Below the pieces are notes generated by a model. The model was not told the origin of the DNA, made no database searches, and was given only the letters and a program-made list of their open reading frames with translations. This document shows, in pieces, positions 7,411 to 16,236 of a stretch of 64,000 nt of DNA (position 1 is the stretch's first letter; every line of letters begins with the position of its first letter). Both the position numbers and the translations under genes were made by a program. Source of the stretch: Chloroflexota bacterium (GTDB lineage Bacteria > Chloroflexota > Anaerolineae > Anaerolineales > Anaerolineaceae); contig JAJFTV010000140.1 of the NCBI GenBank assembly GCA_021372725.1, positions 1 through 64,000 on the forward strand. Reading direction: 5' to 3'.

Positions 7411-8886
7411 GTGGAGAATATCAGCCTTATGGATCCATCTGACCCAGCTACGATCCTGGTCAACGAATCTTTCCAACGGTACCAATCCGACCGGGCAGCT
7501 CATTGGGACGTTCAGGCGCGCCGGATGCGTTCGTGGAAGAGTGCCGGGAGGTATTATCATACCCGGCTGGAGCAGATTTACCGCTTTTTGATCCCTGAAG
7601 GCACGCGGGTGCTCGAAGTAGGCTGCGCCACCGGCGATTTACTGGCTGCGCTCAAACCGTCGCGGGGTGTGGGCATTGATTTCTCGACGGAAATGATACG
7701 CATTGCCCGCCAGCAGTATCCAGGGTTGTGTTTCATCCAGGCTGATATTCACGAGCTTGTGCTCGATGAAAAATTCGATTTCATCATCCTTTCCGATACG
7801 TTGAATGATCTATGGGATGTGCAACTGGCCTTCAAAAAAATTACCCCGCTTTGTACCGCTTCCACACGGATCTTGATTAACTGCTACAACAAGCTGTGGG
7901 AACTTCCATTGCAGGCAGCCCGGGCGTTGAAGCTGGCCACTCCCAACCTCCATCAAAATTGGCTGACGGGGGATGACGTAAAAAACCTGCTTTACCTGGA
8001 AGGTTTTGAAACGATACGAAATTGGAAAGAGGTATTCTGCCCGGTTAATATCCCGCTGCTGGCCTCTTTCTGCAATCGTTTTCTGGTTCGATTATGGCCA
8101 TTCAACGGCCTGGCATTGACCAATTTCACCATGGCGCGCCCGGCTCCACAGACTATCCATCACCCACAGCCGACAGTTTCCGTCATTATTCCTGCCCGCA
8201 ATGAAGCCGGAAATATTCCGGCAATTTTTCGGCGCACACCGGAGATGGGCGCCGGAACAGAATTGGTCTTTGTGGAAGGCGGATCTACGGATAATACCCG
8301 TATGACCATTGAACAGTCGATAAAAGAACATCCAGATCGCAAAGCAGTTCTGTTACAGCAGGATGGCAAGGGAAAAGGTGACGCCGTTCGCAAGGGATTT
8401 GCGAATGCCAGCGGTGACATCCTGATGATCCTGGATGCCGATTTAACTGTCCTACCGGAAGATCTGCCGCGTTTTTATGAAGCCCTGGTTACCGGAAAAG
8501 GAGATTTGATCAATGGTGTACGCCTGGTTTATCCCATGGAAAAAGAAGCCATGCGTTTTCTTAACCTGCTCGGCAACAAATTTTTCAGCCTGGTGTTCTC
8601 CTGGCTGCTGGGGCAGGCGGTGAAGGATACTCTATGTGGAACAAAGGTGCTCTGGAAGCAGGATTATGAAGCCATTGCCGCCAACCGATTTTATTTCGGC
8701 GATTTTGACCCATTTGGTGACTTTGATCTCATCTTTGGTGCTTCCAAATTGAATTTCAAGATTACCGATATCCCTGTCCGTTATCGTGAGAGAACCTATG
8801 GTTCGACCAATATTAACCGCTGGAAGCATGGTTGGCTGCTGCTGCGGATGGTAATGTTTGCCGCACGCCGGCTCAAATTTGTGTAA
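7411..8886 (+). CDS. Methyltransferase-glycosyltransferase fusion protein
   Basis: 491 residues in two parts. Residues about 45-230 form a class I SAM methyltransferase (VLEVGCATGDLLAAL motif I, then acidic GIDFS). Residues about 250-490 form a family 2 glycosyltransferase (VSVIIPARNEAGNIPAIF, VEGGSTDN, ILDADL as the nucleotide-sugar/metal motif, DTLCGTKVLW) resembling dolichyl-phosphate sugar transferases. The fusion suggests modification and glycosylation of one lipid or glycan substrate. The GTG at 7411 has no clear ribosome-binding site; the ATG at 7429 has GTGGAG upstream and may be the real start. It ends 9 bases before xseA. Confidence 0.85.
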   Translation: MENISLMDPSDPATILVNESFQRYQSDRAAHWDVQARRMRSWKSAGRYYHTRLEQIYRFLIPEGTRVLEVGCATGDLLAALKPSRGVGIDFSTEMIRIARQQYPGLCFIQADIHELVLDEKFDFIILSDTLNDLWDVQLAFKKITPLCTASTRILINCYNKLWELPLQAARALKLATPNLHQNWLTGDDVKNLLYLEGFETIRNWKEVFCPVNIPLLASFCNRFLVRLWPFNGLALTNFTMARPAPQTIHHPQPTVSVIIPARNEAGNIPAIFRRTPEMGAGTELVFVEGGSTDNTRMTIEQSIKEHPDRKAVLLQQDGKGKGDAVRKGFANASGDILMILDADLTVLPEDLPRFYEALVTGKGDLINGVRLVYPMEKEAMRFLNLLGNKFFSLVFSWLLGQAVKDTLCGTKVLWKQDYEAIAANRFYFGDFDPFGDFDLIFGASKLNFKITDIPVRYRERTYGSTNINRWKHGWLLLRMVMFAARRLKFV

Positions 8887-8895
8887 AAGAAACCC

Positions 8896-10134
8896 ATGTT
8901 CGAGCAGCCGGCCTTATTTCAATCCCTTTCCTTCAGTGTCACCGAAGTGACCCATTACGTGCGCACACTTTTGGAAAAAGATGAGTTGCTGGGGGATATT
9001 TGGGTGCGCGGCGAAATATCCAATCTGGCACGGCCGCGTTCAGGGCATATCTATTTCACATTGAAGGATGCCAGCGCCTCTCTGCGCGGGGTCGTCTGGC
9101 GCTCCAATATCATGCGGATGCCTGCCAATCTGCGTGATGGCATGGAAGTGGAAGCTCATGGATCCATCGGTGTGTACGAACGCGATGGACAGTACCAGTT
9201 GTATGCCGATTTTATTCGTGAGGCAGGCGAGGGACTGTTATATCAGGAGTTTTTAAGGTTAAAAGAAAAACTCGAAGCCGAGGGTCTGTTTGCCGAAGAG
9301 AAGAAACGGCCTGTACCCGAACGGCCGAAAAAGATTGGTATTGTAACGTCCCGTACGGCGGCTGCCTTACAGGATGTACTGAATATACTGCGCCAGCGCA
9401 GCCCGTGGGTGGAAGTTTTCCTGTCGCCGGCAGCCGTTCAAGGGGATGAGTCGCCACCGGAAATCGTCCGGGCGCTGGAGCGGCTGAATCGCCTGGTGAA
9501 GCCGGATGTGATTTTGCTGGTGCGCGGTGGCGGCTCTCTGGAAGACCTGTGGGCGTTCAACGATGAACGGGTTGTACGGGCAGTGGCAGCATCGGAGGCA
9601 CCCGTCATCAGCGGGGTGGGGCACGAAACCGATTTTACCCTGGTTGATTTTTGTGCAGATTTGCGGGCTCCCACACCCACCGGCGCAGCCGTGCGGGCAG
9701 CCCCGGATCGATCAGAACTGTTGGGCGAACTGGTGGATCAACAACGGAGACTGTCTTATGCACTGGAAGATTGGTTGACGGATGCCCGCAACAGCACAAA
9801 CGCCAGTGCCAGTCATCTTCAATCGCTTTCACCACGCTGGCGTGTTCAAAACGACCACCAGCGGCTGGATGGCATCACAGAGCGTCTGTATACCTCCGTT
9901 TTACATCGCCAGCAGACTCGCCGTATGGCTGTGCAGAACTGCTCGGTTCGGCTGGAAAACCTGAACCCGCTGGCAGTCTTGAAGCGCGGCTATTCACTGG
10001 TGTTCGATGCCAACGGTTCACTGGTTCAAAGTTACAAACAGGTGCAGCCGGAGGAGCGGATCGACATCCATCTGGCAGACGGTCGCTTGAGCGCAAAAGT
10101 GTCCACAGCGGAAGGAACGGCAAATGCGGAATGA
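8896..10134 (+). CDS. xseA: Exodeoxyribonuclease VII large subunit
   Basis: 412 residues, usual family length. The N-terminal OB-fold (LGDIWVRGEISNLARPRSGH, then YFTLKDA) binds single-stranded DNA; the catalytic core includes KIGIVTSRTAAALQDVL, ILLVRGGGSLEDLWAFNDE and GVGHETDFTLVD; a coiled-coil rich C-terminal part ends with NPLAVLKRGYSLV. With XseB it degrades single-stranded DNA from both ends to oligonucleotides. It precedes xseB as usual. Confidence 0.96.
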   Translation: MFEQPALFQSLSFSVTEVTHYVRTLLEKDELLGDIWVRGEISNLARPRSGHIYFTLKDASASLRGVVWRSNIMRMPANLRDGMEVEAHGSIGVYERDGQYQLYADFIREAGEGLLYQEFLRLKEKLEAEGLFAEEKKRPVPERPKKIGIVTSRTAAALQDVLNILRQRSPWVEVFLSPAAVQGDESPPEIVRALERLNRLVKPDVILLVRGGGSLEDLWAFNDERVVRAVAASEAPVISGVGHETDFTLVDFCADLRAPTPTGAAVRAAPDRSELLGELVDQQRRLSYALEDWLTDARNSTNASASHLQSLSPRWRVQNDHQRLDGITERLYTSVLHRQQTRRMAVQNCSVRLENLNPLAVLKRGYSLVFDANGSLVQSYKQVQPEERIDIHLADGRLSAKVSTAEGTANAE

Positions 10135-10224
10135 TCCTTGCACTGAGCAATGGAAAGACCAGACAGGCCGATAAATTGTACCGAAATATCAACAGGAAAT
10201 TTACCAATTTTGGGATCACGGATT

Positions 10225-10473
10225 ATGAAAGATAAAAAACCAACACCAAAGCAGGATATTCAGGCACTTTCCTATGAACAGGCTTTTGAAGAGCTTGAGA
10301 TGATTCTTCGCCAATTGGAAAATGAACATGCCAGCCTTGAGGAAACCCTGGCGTTGTTTGAGCGCGGGAAGGAACTGGTCAATCGCTGTACAGCATTACT
10401 GGACGCGGCAGATTTGCGGCTGCACATCCTCAGCGAAAACAGCGATGAGATCGAAACAGGCGGGGAGAATTAA
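10225..10473 (+). CDS. xseB: Exodeoxyribonuclease VII small subunit
   Basis: 82 residues from the ATG at 10225. The conserved helical hairpin LSYEQAFEELEMILRQLEN ... SLEETLALFERGKELVNRC identifies XseB, which binds the large subunit in several copies. The frame is open upstream to 10150, but the extra 25 residues are not family-like, so the internal ATG is chosen. It follows xseA by 90 bases. Confidence 0.93.
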   Translation: MKDKKPTPKQDIQALSYEQAFEELEMILRQLENEHASLEETLALFERGKELVNRCTALLDAADLRLHILSENSDEIETGGEN

Positions 10474-10478
10474 TCGGC

Positions 10479-10928
10479 ATGCTTCAGGAATTACTTTCCA
10501 ACAAGGTTCTCTATGCCAGTCTGACCGCCTGGCTGCTGGCTCAAATTCTAAAGGTGCCGATTGATTTTATGGTCACACACAAGTGGAACTGGTCACTGCT
10601 TTTGCAAGCCGGCGGATTTCCCAGTTCGCACACATCCCTCGTGGTTGCGACGGCATTTTCCGCCGGTCTGAATTATGGCTTTGATACGCCGATATTTGCA
10701 TTGGCACTTGCCGTGGCAATGATCATTTCCTACGATGCTTCAGGTGTTCGCCGCCAGGCTGGATTGCAGGCACAAAAACTCAACGTGATTATCAATGAAT
10801 TATTCAAAGGGCGCCCGATTTCTGAGAGCCAGCTTAAGGAAGTGCTGGGACACACTCACCGTCAGGTAATCGGTGGTGCGGTGTTGGGCTTGATCGTTCC
10901 CATCCTGTTTTGGCTTCTGCTTCCCTGA
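10479..10928 (+). CDS. Divergent PAP2 family membrane protein (DUF212)
   Basis: 149 residues with about four membrane segments. The conserved blocks GGFPSSHTSLVVATAF, YDASGVRRQAG and LKEVLGHTHRQVIGGAVLG are those of the DUF212 family, a relative of PAP2 acid phosphatases that keeps the SSH motif and the final histidine. A lipid phosphatase role is possible but unproven for the family. It starts 5 bases after xseB and ends 6 bases short of herA on the other strand. Confidence 0.88.
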   Translation: MLQELLSNKVLYASLTAWLLAQILKVPIDFMVTHKWNWSLLLQAGGFPSSHTSLVVATAFSAGLNYGFDTPIFALALAVAMIISYDASGVRRQAGLQAQKLNVIINELFKGRPISESQLKEVLGHTHRQVIGGAVLGLIVPILFWLLLP

Positions 10929-10934
10929 GACCGG

Positions 10935-12641
10935 TCAATCGATACCCAGATCATCCAGAATTTGCCGCTCACCGCGCGGTTCCCCTGTGTTGCCGAGCAG
11001 TTCCTCCCAGAATAGATCATTGTAACGTCTGGAATGTACCAGGATTGGCATGGGAACACCCCATCCGAGCAGGAGTGCTTCTTCTTTCGGCTGCAAGCGG
11101 GCCAGCATGCCGCGCAGGGCATCCCTGCCGGCCAGACCGGATAGTACTGCCTGGATATCGTTTTCATCACCCAGCCAGCCGGAAATGCGCGTTCCCAACT
11201 GCGACATCACCTCGTCATAGATTTGTGACGGGCGTTGATCGATGATCAGCAGGGTGACGTAATACTTGCGCATCTCGCGTGCGATGGTGCTGAAGGTGGT
11301 TTGGGATGCCATCTCGCGGTTGAGGATCTTGTGGGCTTCTTCCACGGCGACGACCAGCGGACGAGGTTCTTTCTTGTTATCGCTTCGAAATTGGTTGGTA
11401 CGGTATTCCCAGGCTTCCCGGATACGGCGGGTAAGCAGGTTGGTGACCAGCAGATAATCCAGATCGTTTTGGAAATCTCCAAAAGAAAAGATGATGTGTT
11501 GTCCTGCTTCCAGGCTTTGAATGATCTGCTTGAGTCCATCCACCGCCGGTTTCTCTACAATGTAGGGTCTGTTGAATACGCGTCCCATTTTGCTGTGCAA
11601 TCCGTCGGCGGCAGCGATGTTTACCCCGGCTCGCAAGGCCCAGGCTTCGATACTGTCGGAAGCGGGCATGCGTTTACCGTTTTCGTCTTCCACCGTCTTG
11701 CCTGATTTCATTTCTCTGAATTTACGGAACCAGGTCTCCTGCCCCAGTGTACTCACCAATGCTTCGAGTGTGGTGGGTGTGGTTTCTTTAAGATTTAGTT
11801 CGCGGGTGAGCATCTCGATATCTTCCGGTTGGATATCGCTTTCAGCGATTTCCAGGTTGTAGTCGGGGGTGTTACCTCGGATGTTAGCGCCACGTCCAAG
11901 GCCGACAATTCGCACCCGCTGGGGGAATTTGCTGCGCAGCCCCACCACTTTTTGGTTGGTATCGGATGCCGTATCATCATAACCGTACTCGTTATGCATG
12001 TCGAATACCAGCACCGAGGCCTTGTTGTACTTGATCAGGCCGGCCAGGATCATGCGCGTCAGAAATGATTTTCCACTGCCGGTTGCGCCAAATATCCCTG
12101 CTGAACGCTGTACAAAATGTTTCAGGTTGATGCAGATGGGATGGTTTTGTTCCGGCGTGTATCCGATAACAAAATTGCCATCATCCTCGGGGTCGCCAAA
12201 GATCTCGGCCACGTCCTGTGCCTCGGCCATGTATACCTGGGCATGATGGGATGGGACGGTCTTCACCGGCAGGGGGCGCGGAGTATCGATCAGATTCTTG
12301 AACCATTCCATATAACGCGGATCATCCAGTTCAGGGCCTACCTCCAGCATCAGTTGAGAGAGGATCTCCAGATTGGTGTACAGGGTTTGTCCATGCAACT
12401 GGGCCGCCAGATCGGCCGGCAGACGGGTTTCGCTGTTATCATCGGCAAAACGGGGATCGGTTGAGCCAAGCTGGATATCGGTCACCAGGCCGTAGAATTT
12501 CCAGTCCCCGCTGTGTGTGACAACAAAACTGCCCTCCTTGGCTTGCTGGGGCGGGATGGTAAGCCTGGCATGCAGGTTTTCCTTCAGGCCGCCTCCGACA
12601 ATGTACCCAATCGATTTGTTGGTTTCGTCCGAATCCGTCAT
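10935..12641 (-). CDS. herA: HerA-type DNA translocase/helicase
   Basis: 568 residues. An N-terminal HAS-barrel-like domain (about 1-120) is followed by a FtsK/HerA-type RecA fold with Walker A GATGSGKSF near residue 184, Walker B VVAVEEAH near 430, an arginine-rich segment LLTRRIREAWEYR and sensor DQRPSQI. HerA forms a hexameric ring that pumps DNA into the NurA nuclease during end resection in archaea and some bacteria. It follows nurA and a HAS-barrel-like gene with no gaps, supporting a joint complex. It is distinct from the 823-residue HerA-like protein at 44856-47327. Confidence 0.9.
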   Translation of the reverse strand: MTDSDETNKSIGYIVGGGLKENLHARLTIPPQQAKEGSFVVTHSGDWKFYGLVTDIQLGSTDPRFADDNSETRLPADLAAQLHGQTLYTNLEILSQLMLEVGPELDDPRYMEWFKNLIDTPRPLPVKTVPSHHAQVYMAEAQDVAEIFGDPEDDGNFVIGYTPEQNHPICINLKHFVQRSAGIFGATGSGKSFLTRMILAGLIKYNKASVLVFDMHNEYGYDDTASDTNQKVVGLRSKFPQRVRIVGLGRGANIRGNTPDYNLEIAESDIQPEDIEMLTRELNLKETTPTTLEALVSTLGQETWFRKFREMKSGKTVEDENGKRMPASDSIEAWALRAGVNIAAADGLHSKMGRVFNRPYIVEKPAVDGLKQIIQSLEAGQHIIFSFGDFQNDLDYLLVTNLLTRRIREAWEYRTNQFRSDNKKEPRPLVVAVEEAHKILNREMASQTTFSTIAREMRKYYVTLLIIDQRPSQIYDEVMSQLGTRISGWLGDENDIQAVLSGLAGRDALRGMLARLQPKEEALLLGWGVPMPILVHSRRYNDLFWEELLGNTGEPRGERQILDDLGID

Positions 12642-13283
12642 TTACGACTCCTCTTTGCGGAATTGGATATCCGTATCGGCCAGTGCGCCCAGCACGCCCA
12701 TCAGGGAGGGATAATCATCGCGCAGCAAGGTGATCAACTCGCGGGTGGCGGAGCCGGCCCAGCCGGGATTGCCGGCCTGGTGGTGTTCCCGCGCCGCCAT
12801 CTGTAGATGCGCAGCCAGCAGCTCGCCGGTGGGGATATTTTCCGTACGCAGAATATGGCGCAGATAACCAAAACGGCCGGCAGAGGTGAATTCTCTCAGT
12901 TCAGCGGGGGTGCAGGTAAAGATGCGGTCCAAAGTCAACGGCGGGCGGGGAGGCAACAGGTGGTACACCTTCCTGATTTGCGTATAGCCGATGAAGAGGA
13001 CGCTGATCTCCACCGGCACATTCCGGTTGACGCGGTTATCCTGAATTGTGCTTTCCTCTACCCGCTCGGCGGTGATCAACTGGCGTACCAACCCATCGTC
13101 ATCGATGTGGATGTCATAGATCAGGCCGTATATTTGCAGATCCTGAGGGCCGTCAATGGGAATGCGCACCATGCCACCGAACTCCGGAGCGGACATCTGG
13201 TTTACACGACAACCCACCACGCAGCCGGCAGTTCCGGAACGCAGTAGCCGGCCCAATTCCAATGCAGTCTGGTTTGTACTCAT
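12642..13283 (-). CDS. HAS-barrel-like protein between nurA and herA
   Basis: 213 residues. The first half is rich in beta strands (GCVVGCRV...GMVRIPIDGPQDLQIYGLIYDIHID) like the HAS-barrel domain that mediates subunit contacts in HerA and ATP synthase; the second half is helical and ends in VLGALADTDIQFRKEES. It has no nuclease or ATPase motif. It overlaps nurA by 4 bases and its stop directly abuts the herA start, so it is probably a structural partner or adaptor. The domain name is inferred from fold pattern and context. Confidence 0.7.
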   Translation of the reverse strand: MSTNQTALELGRLLRSGTAGCVVGCRVNQMSAPEFGGMVRIPIDGPQDLQIYGLIYDIHIDDDGLVRQLITAERVEESTIQDNRVNRNVPVEISVLFIGYTQIRKVYHLLPPRPPLTLDRIFTCTPAELREFTSAGRFGYLRHILRTENIPTGELLAAHLQMAAREHHQAGNPGWAGSATRELITLLRDDYPSLMGVLGALADTDIQFRKEES

Positions 13284-14449
13284 CCATACCTCTTTCGATC
13301 AGCATCCAGGTCCTTGTTGGATTGTTTGTTGGAAGGTGATTCTACCGACAATCCCTGGTTAAGGTGTTCGACAGCGATCATGTCGAATATTTTTCTTTTT
13401 TCGTCAAAACTTACCAGCGCAATCTCGTGCGCACGGTGCAGGCAATACGGGTAGGGATTGGTACCCATTTGGGCACATTGCTCAACCAAGGTACTGTGCA
13501 GCAAATGGAGCATAGTCGGGTCTTCCGCCACCCAGGCCGGCAGCTCCACGCGTGCCAGAGCAGGTTTTACTTCACGACCTACATTCAGGTAGAAGAAATG
13601 AAGTGCGAGCCCATCCGTGAAATTGGCAGTCTGCTGTGACTGGATGGAAAAAACGGCTGAACGCTGCCCGGGTTTCAGGAGTGTGGCAAAAAGCTCTTCA
13701 TCGCGCACGCCCATCAGGGGGTGCACACGATCCGACTGCGAGAAAGCACCCTCAGGCAGCAGGGTCAATTCCAGCAGACGTACCACCAGGTCGGATAAGG
13801 GTTTGTCCACGTATCCGGCGGTGACCACACGCATCTTTTCCATCTGCTTCAATGATTCAAGATATTCACGCAGCGCCTTACGGAATTCCTCGCTTTCACG
13901 GGATTCTGAGAATAATTCCAGCGGCCCATCGGTAAGGGTCACAACTGGCTGCGGTTTGCCTTCTGCCAGACGGGCCAGCGTTTTTCGCTCGTCGAGATCA
14001 CGGCGTAATGCCACCATCCCTTCAGTGAGCAGCCCCTGCCTGGTGAGAACATCATCAAAATACAACAGCCGCGTTTCCTGGATTTCCTGTGGGGTTGACC
14101 CGGGCATCCATTGATAAGCGCCGACGTTGATGACACAAATTGGAAAGGGATCGTGGCGGCTGGGGTTGATCTGTGAACCGTCGGCGGCCAGAATCAGGCC
14201 GGCCTGCTGGCAGGGTTGCGCGTCATACGCTTGCGTGATCACAGGTTGAGTGGGTATGGCGCAGCGCAGCCGTGGGTTGGTTGTCTCAGCTTGCTCGACA
14301 AGTGAACAGAGCTGGTCGCCCTGCCCGGCATACTTCTGCAGTTGTTCGTTTGCCTTTTCCAGCAATGACTTGTGCCGCGTGTGATAGTCGCGGGCATGCG
14401 CCCCCATTTCAGAAATCTGCTGTTTGAGTTGGATAAAATCGACCGGCAT
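13280..14449 (-). CDS. nurA: NurA-domain 5'-3' nuclease
   Basis: 389 residues. The NurA signature is visible: LILAADGSQINPSRHDPF carries the first catalytic aspartate, PVVTLTDGPLELF a second acidic site, and HRAHEIALVSFDEK a late conserved block. NurA is a manganese-dependent nuclease acting on single- and double-stranded DNA and works inside a HerA ring. It starts the tight nurA-HAS-herA triplet (4-base overlap with the next gene). A Rad50-like gene lies upstream in the same direction. Confidence 0.88.
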   Translation of the reverse strand: MPVDFIQLKQQISEMGAHARDYHTRHKSLLEKANEQLQKYAGQGDQLCSLVEQAETTNPRLRCAIPTQPVITQAYDAQPCQQAGLILAADGSQINPSRHDPFPICVINVGAYQWMPGSTPQEIQETRLLYFDDVLTRQGLLTEGMVALRRDLDERKTLARLAEGKPQPVVTLTDGPLELFSESRESEEFRKALREYLESLKQMEKMRVVTAGYVDKPLSDLVVRLLELTLLPEGAFSQSDRVHPLMGVRDEELFATLLKPGQRSAVFSIQSQQTANFTDGLALHFFYLNVGREVKPALARVELPAWVAEDPTMLHLLHSTLVEQCAQMGTNPYPYCLHRAHEIALVSFDEKRKIFDMIAVEHLNQGLSVESPSNKQSNKDLDADRKRYG

Positions 14450-14536
14450 GGTTTACTGTCCAGTGAAAACCAACGAAGATAAAACAATTGTTCCAATTAT
14501 ATACACATCCTGTCCTATGTACAAGCGACGGGGCAA

Positions 14537-14941
14537 TCAGGATTGACTTGGGCGCTGGGGATCTTTGGATGAAACCTCATCGGTCGAAACCTCATCGGTT
14601 TTTTCTACTTCGAAATCTGCGTCCACCACAACTTCCTGATCAGGGTTGGAATCGCTTTGAATGACATTGATGTTGCGCAGATTCTTCAGGTGTTCTGCCA
14701 CAACATCCTGTGGGCAAAGCTCTATAAAAAGATACATGCCCAGACCGAGAACCGCAGCGTCATCGATAGGGGTGGGAAGATCAACGGGGTTGATCAGGTA
14801 CAGCACGCTGACAACCGGGATGATTTTCACAAACGGGTTGACCCGCTTGTCCCCTATCAGCCGCAGGATGAGCTTGATTTGCAGCGCCAGTTCATGCAGG
14901 AATCCGCCGGACGGGACGATTTTTTTGGGTAAATTTGACAT
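14537..14941 (-). CDS. YkvA family protein (DUF1232)
   Basis: 134 residues from the ATG at 14941, which has AGGAG six bases upstream; an in-frame start at 14965 lacks that support. The core VVSVLYLINPVDLPTPIDDAAVLG is the DUF1232 signature, probably a membrane hairpin (PxD in the turn). The C-terminal 45 residues are acidic and Ser/Thr-rich. Function is unknown; it lies between glycosyltransferase and nurA genes in the same direction. Confidence 0.82.
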   Translation of the reverse strand: MSNLPKKIVPSGGFLHELALQIKLILRLIGDKRVNPFVKIIPVVSVLYLINPVDLPTPIDDAAVLGLGMYLFIELCPQDVVAEHLKNLRNINVIQSDSNPDQEVVVDADFEVEKTDEVSTDEVSSKDPQRPSQS

Positions 14942-14983
14942 GTTTTTCTCCTGTACCAATTTCAATAGGACTATTTTATACTT

Positions 14984-16234
14984 TCAGCGGTCTGACAAAC
15001 GATTGGCAGGATTTTCCATGATGTGATAGAACTCATCGATCTGCGCTTGAACAAACCTTTTTTCTGCGCGTGTCTCCACAATTTCACGATTGATGCGGGC
15101 GGCATTCTTTCTCAGCTCTTCATGGGTGAGCGCTTCCACCAGCGCTTCTGCCAGCTCTTGTGGGTCTGCGGGGTTGACCAGCAAACCGTTCTGACCGGGC
15201 TGGATCCATTCGCGCAGTGATTCGATATCCCCGGCAATCGGGAAACACCCGCATGCCATGGCTTCCAGCAGGCTGTTGGGGGTGCCGTCATGCTGGCTGA
15301 TCGAGACGGACACCTGTGCAATGTGGAACAGGGCCCAGGTTTCCTCCTGGGGAAGATATGGCAGCAAAACTACTTCATTGTGGATTTTCAACCGCTCCAC
15401 CCAGGCCAGCGCTTCAGGCTGGCCCTGCATGGCGCAGCAGGCAAACAGCGTATCGGGCAGTTGCTTCAAAACCAGGGGAATGGCAGCGAAGAACGTGTCG
15501 TTCCGCACGCTTCCCGGGCGGAAACCGCGCGGGTTGACCACCAGCCGGGATGCCTTCAACAGCTTTTCGGATAGATTCGCAACCGCCTGGTTGGCCTGGT
15601 CGACTGCCTGGAGATCCAGCCCGCCCGAGCCGGGGATCACCAGAACGGGCTTATCTTCGGAATAACCCCACTCCCTGGCCAGGCGGATGTCGCGCCGGGT
15701 GTCGGCAATCAATCCGTCAGCTCTTTGAAGGGTCTTTCGGGTGAGATTTTTCATCAACAGGGAGCCGTGGGCATGAAGCGTCAGATCATTGCCCCACATT
15801 GAGATAATGAGCGGGATCCCCGCAGGAATGCAGGCGGCGAGCATGCCCTCGTAGGGGATGCGCAGGGCATGGACGATGTCAGGGTTAATCCGTTTCAATG
15901 TATCCAGATATTGATTTTTGTAAAACGCGATGCTCAATGGGCCGGCCACATATCTGGCCGGTGCGGCGACTTTGCGGGAAAAGGAAGCGATTTTACGGAC
16001 GAATGATTTTTTGTCTGCGCCACCTGCTATCCTGGATGAAGTGTTCACGGCACTTGCCTGGCTGCCGGCAAAACGCGCCAGGGCAACCGGCATCAACTCA
16101 AAGGATTTCAAGCCGTCCGGTTCACTGCACGGGAAGGTGGACAGGAGGGATACCTGCAACCCCAATGCATACAGCGTGCGGAGGTAGGTGCGGGTGGTCG
16201 GGCTGCGGCCGTCGGCGATCAAAAGGATGTGCAA
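14984..16234 (-). CDS. Glycosyltransferase family 4-like protein
   Basis: About 416 residues. A GT-B fold is indicated by LLIADGRSPTTRTYLRTLYALG at the start, IVHALRIPYEGMLA, IISMWGNDLTLHAHGS, and the C-terminal donor site SISQHDGTPNSLLEAMACGCFPIAGD then NGLLVNP. It should transfer a sugar from a nucleotide donor to a cell-surface glycan or lipid. A TTG at 16234 with GGAG upstream is preferred; a longer frame runs to 16255. Only 2 bases separate it from the preceding glycosyltransferase gene. Confidence 0.85.
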   Translation of the reverse strand: MHILLIADGRSPTTRTYLRTLYALGLQVSLLSTFPCSEPDGLKSFELMPVALARFAGSQASAVNTSSRIAGGADKKSFVRKIASFSRKVAAPARYVAGPLSIAFYKNQYLDTLKRINPDIVHALRIPYEGMLAACIPAGIPLIISMWGNDLTLHAHGSLLMKNLTRKTLQRADGLIADTRRDIRLAREWGYSEDKPVLVIPGSGGLDLQAVDQANQAVANLSEKLLKASRLVVNPRGFRPGSVRNDTFFAAIPLVLKQLPDTLFACCAMQGQPEALAWVERLKIHNEVVLLPYLPQEETWALFHIAQVSVSISQHDGTPNSLLEAMACGCFPIAGDIESLREWIQPGQNGLLVNPADPQELAEALVEALTHEELRKNAARINREIVETRAEKRFVQAQIDEFYHIMENPANRLSDR

Positions 16235-16236
16235 GG

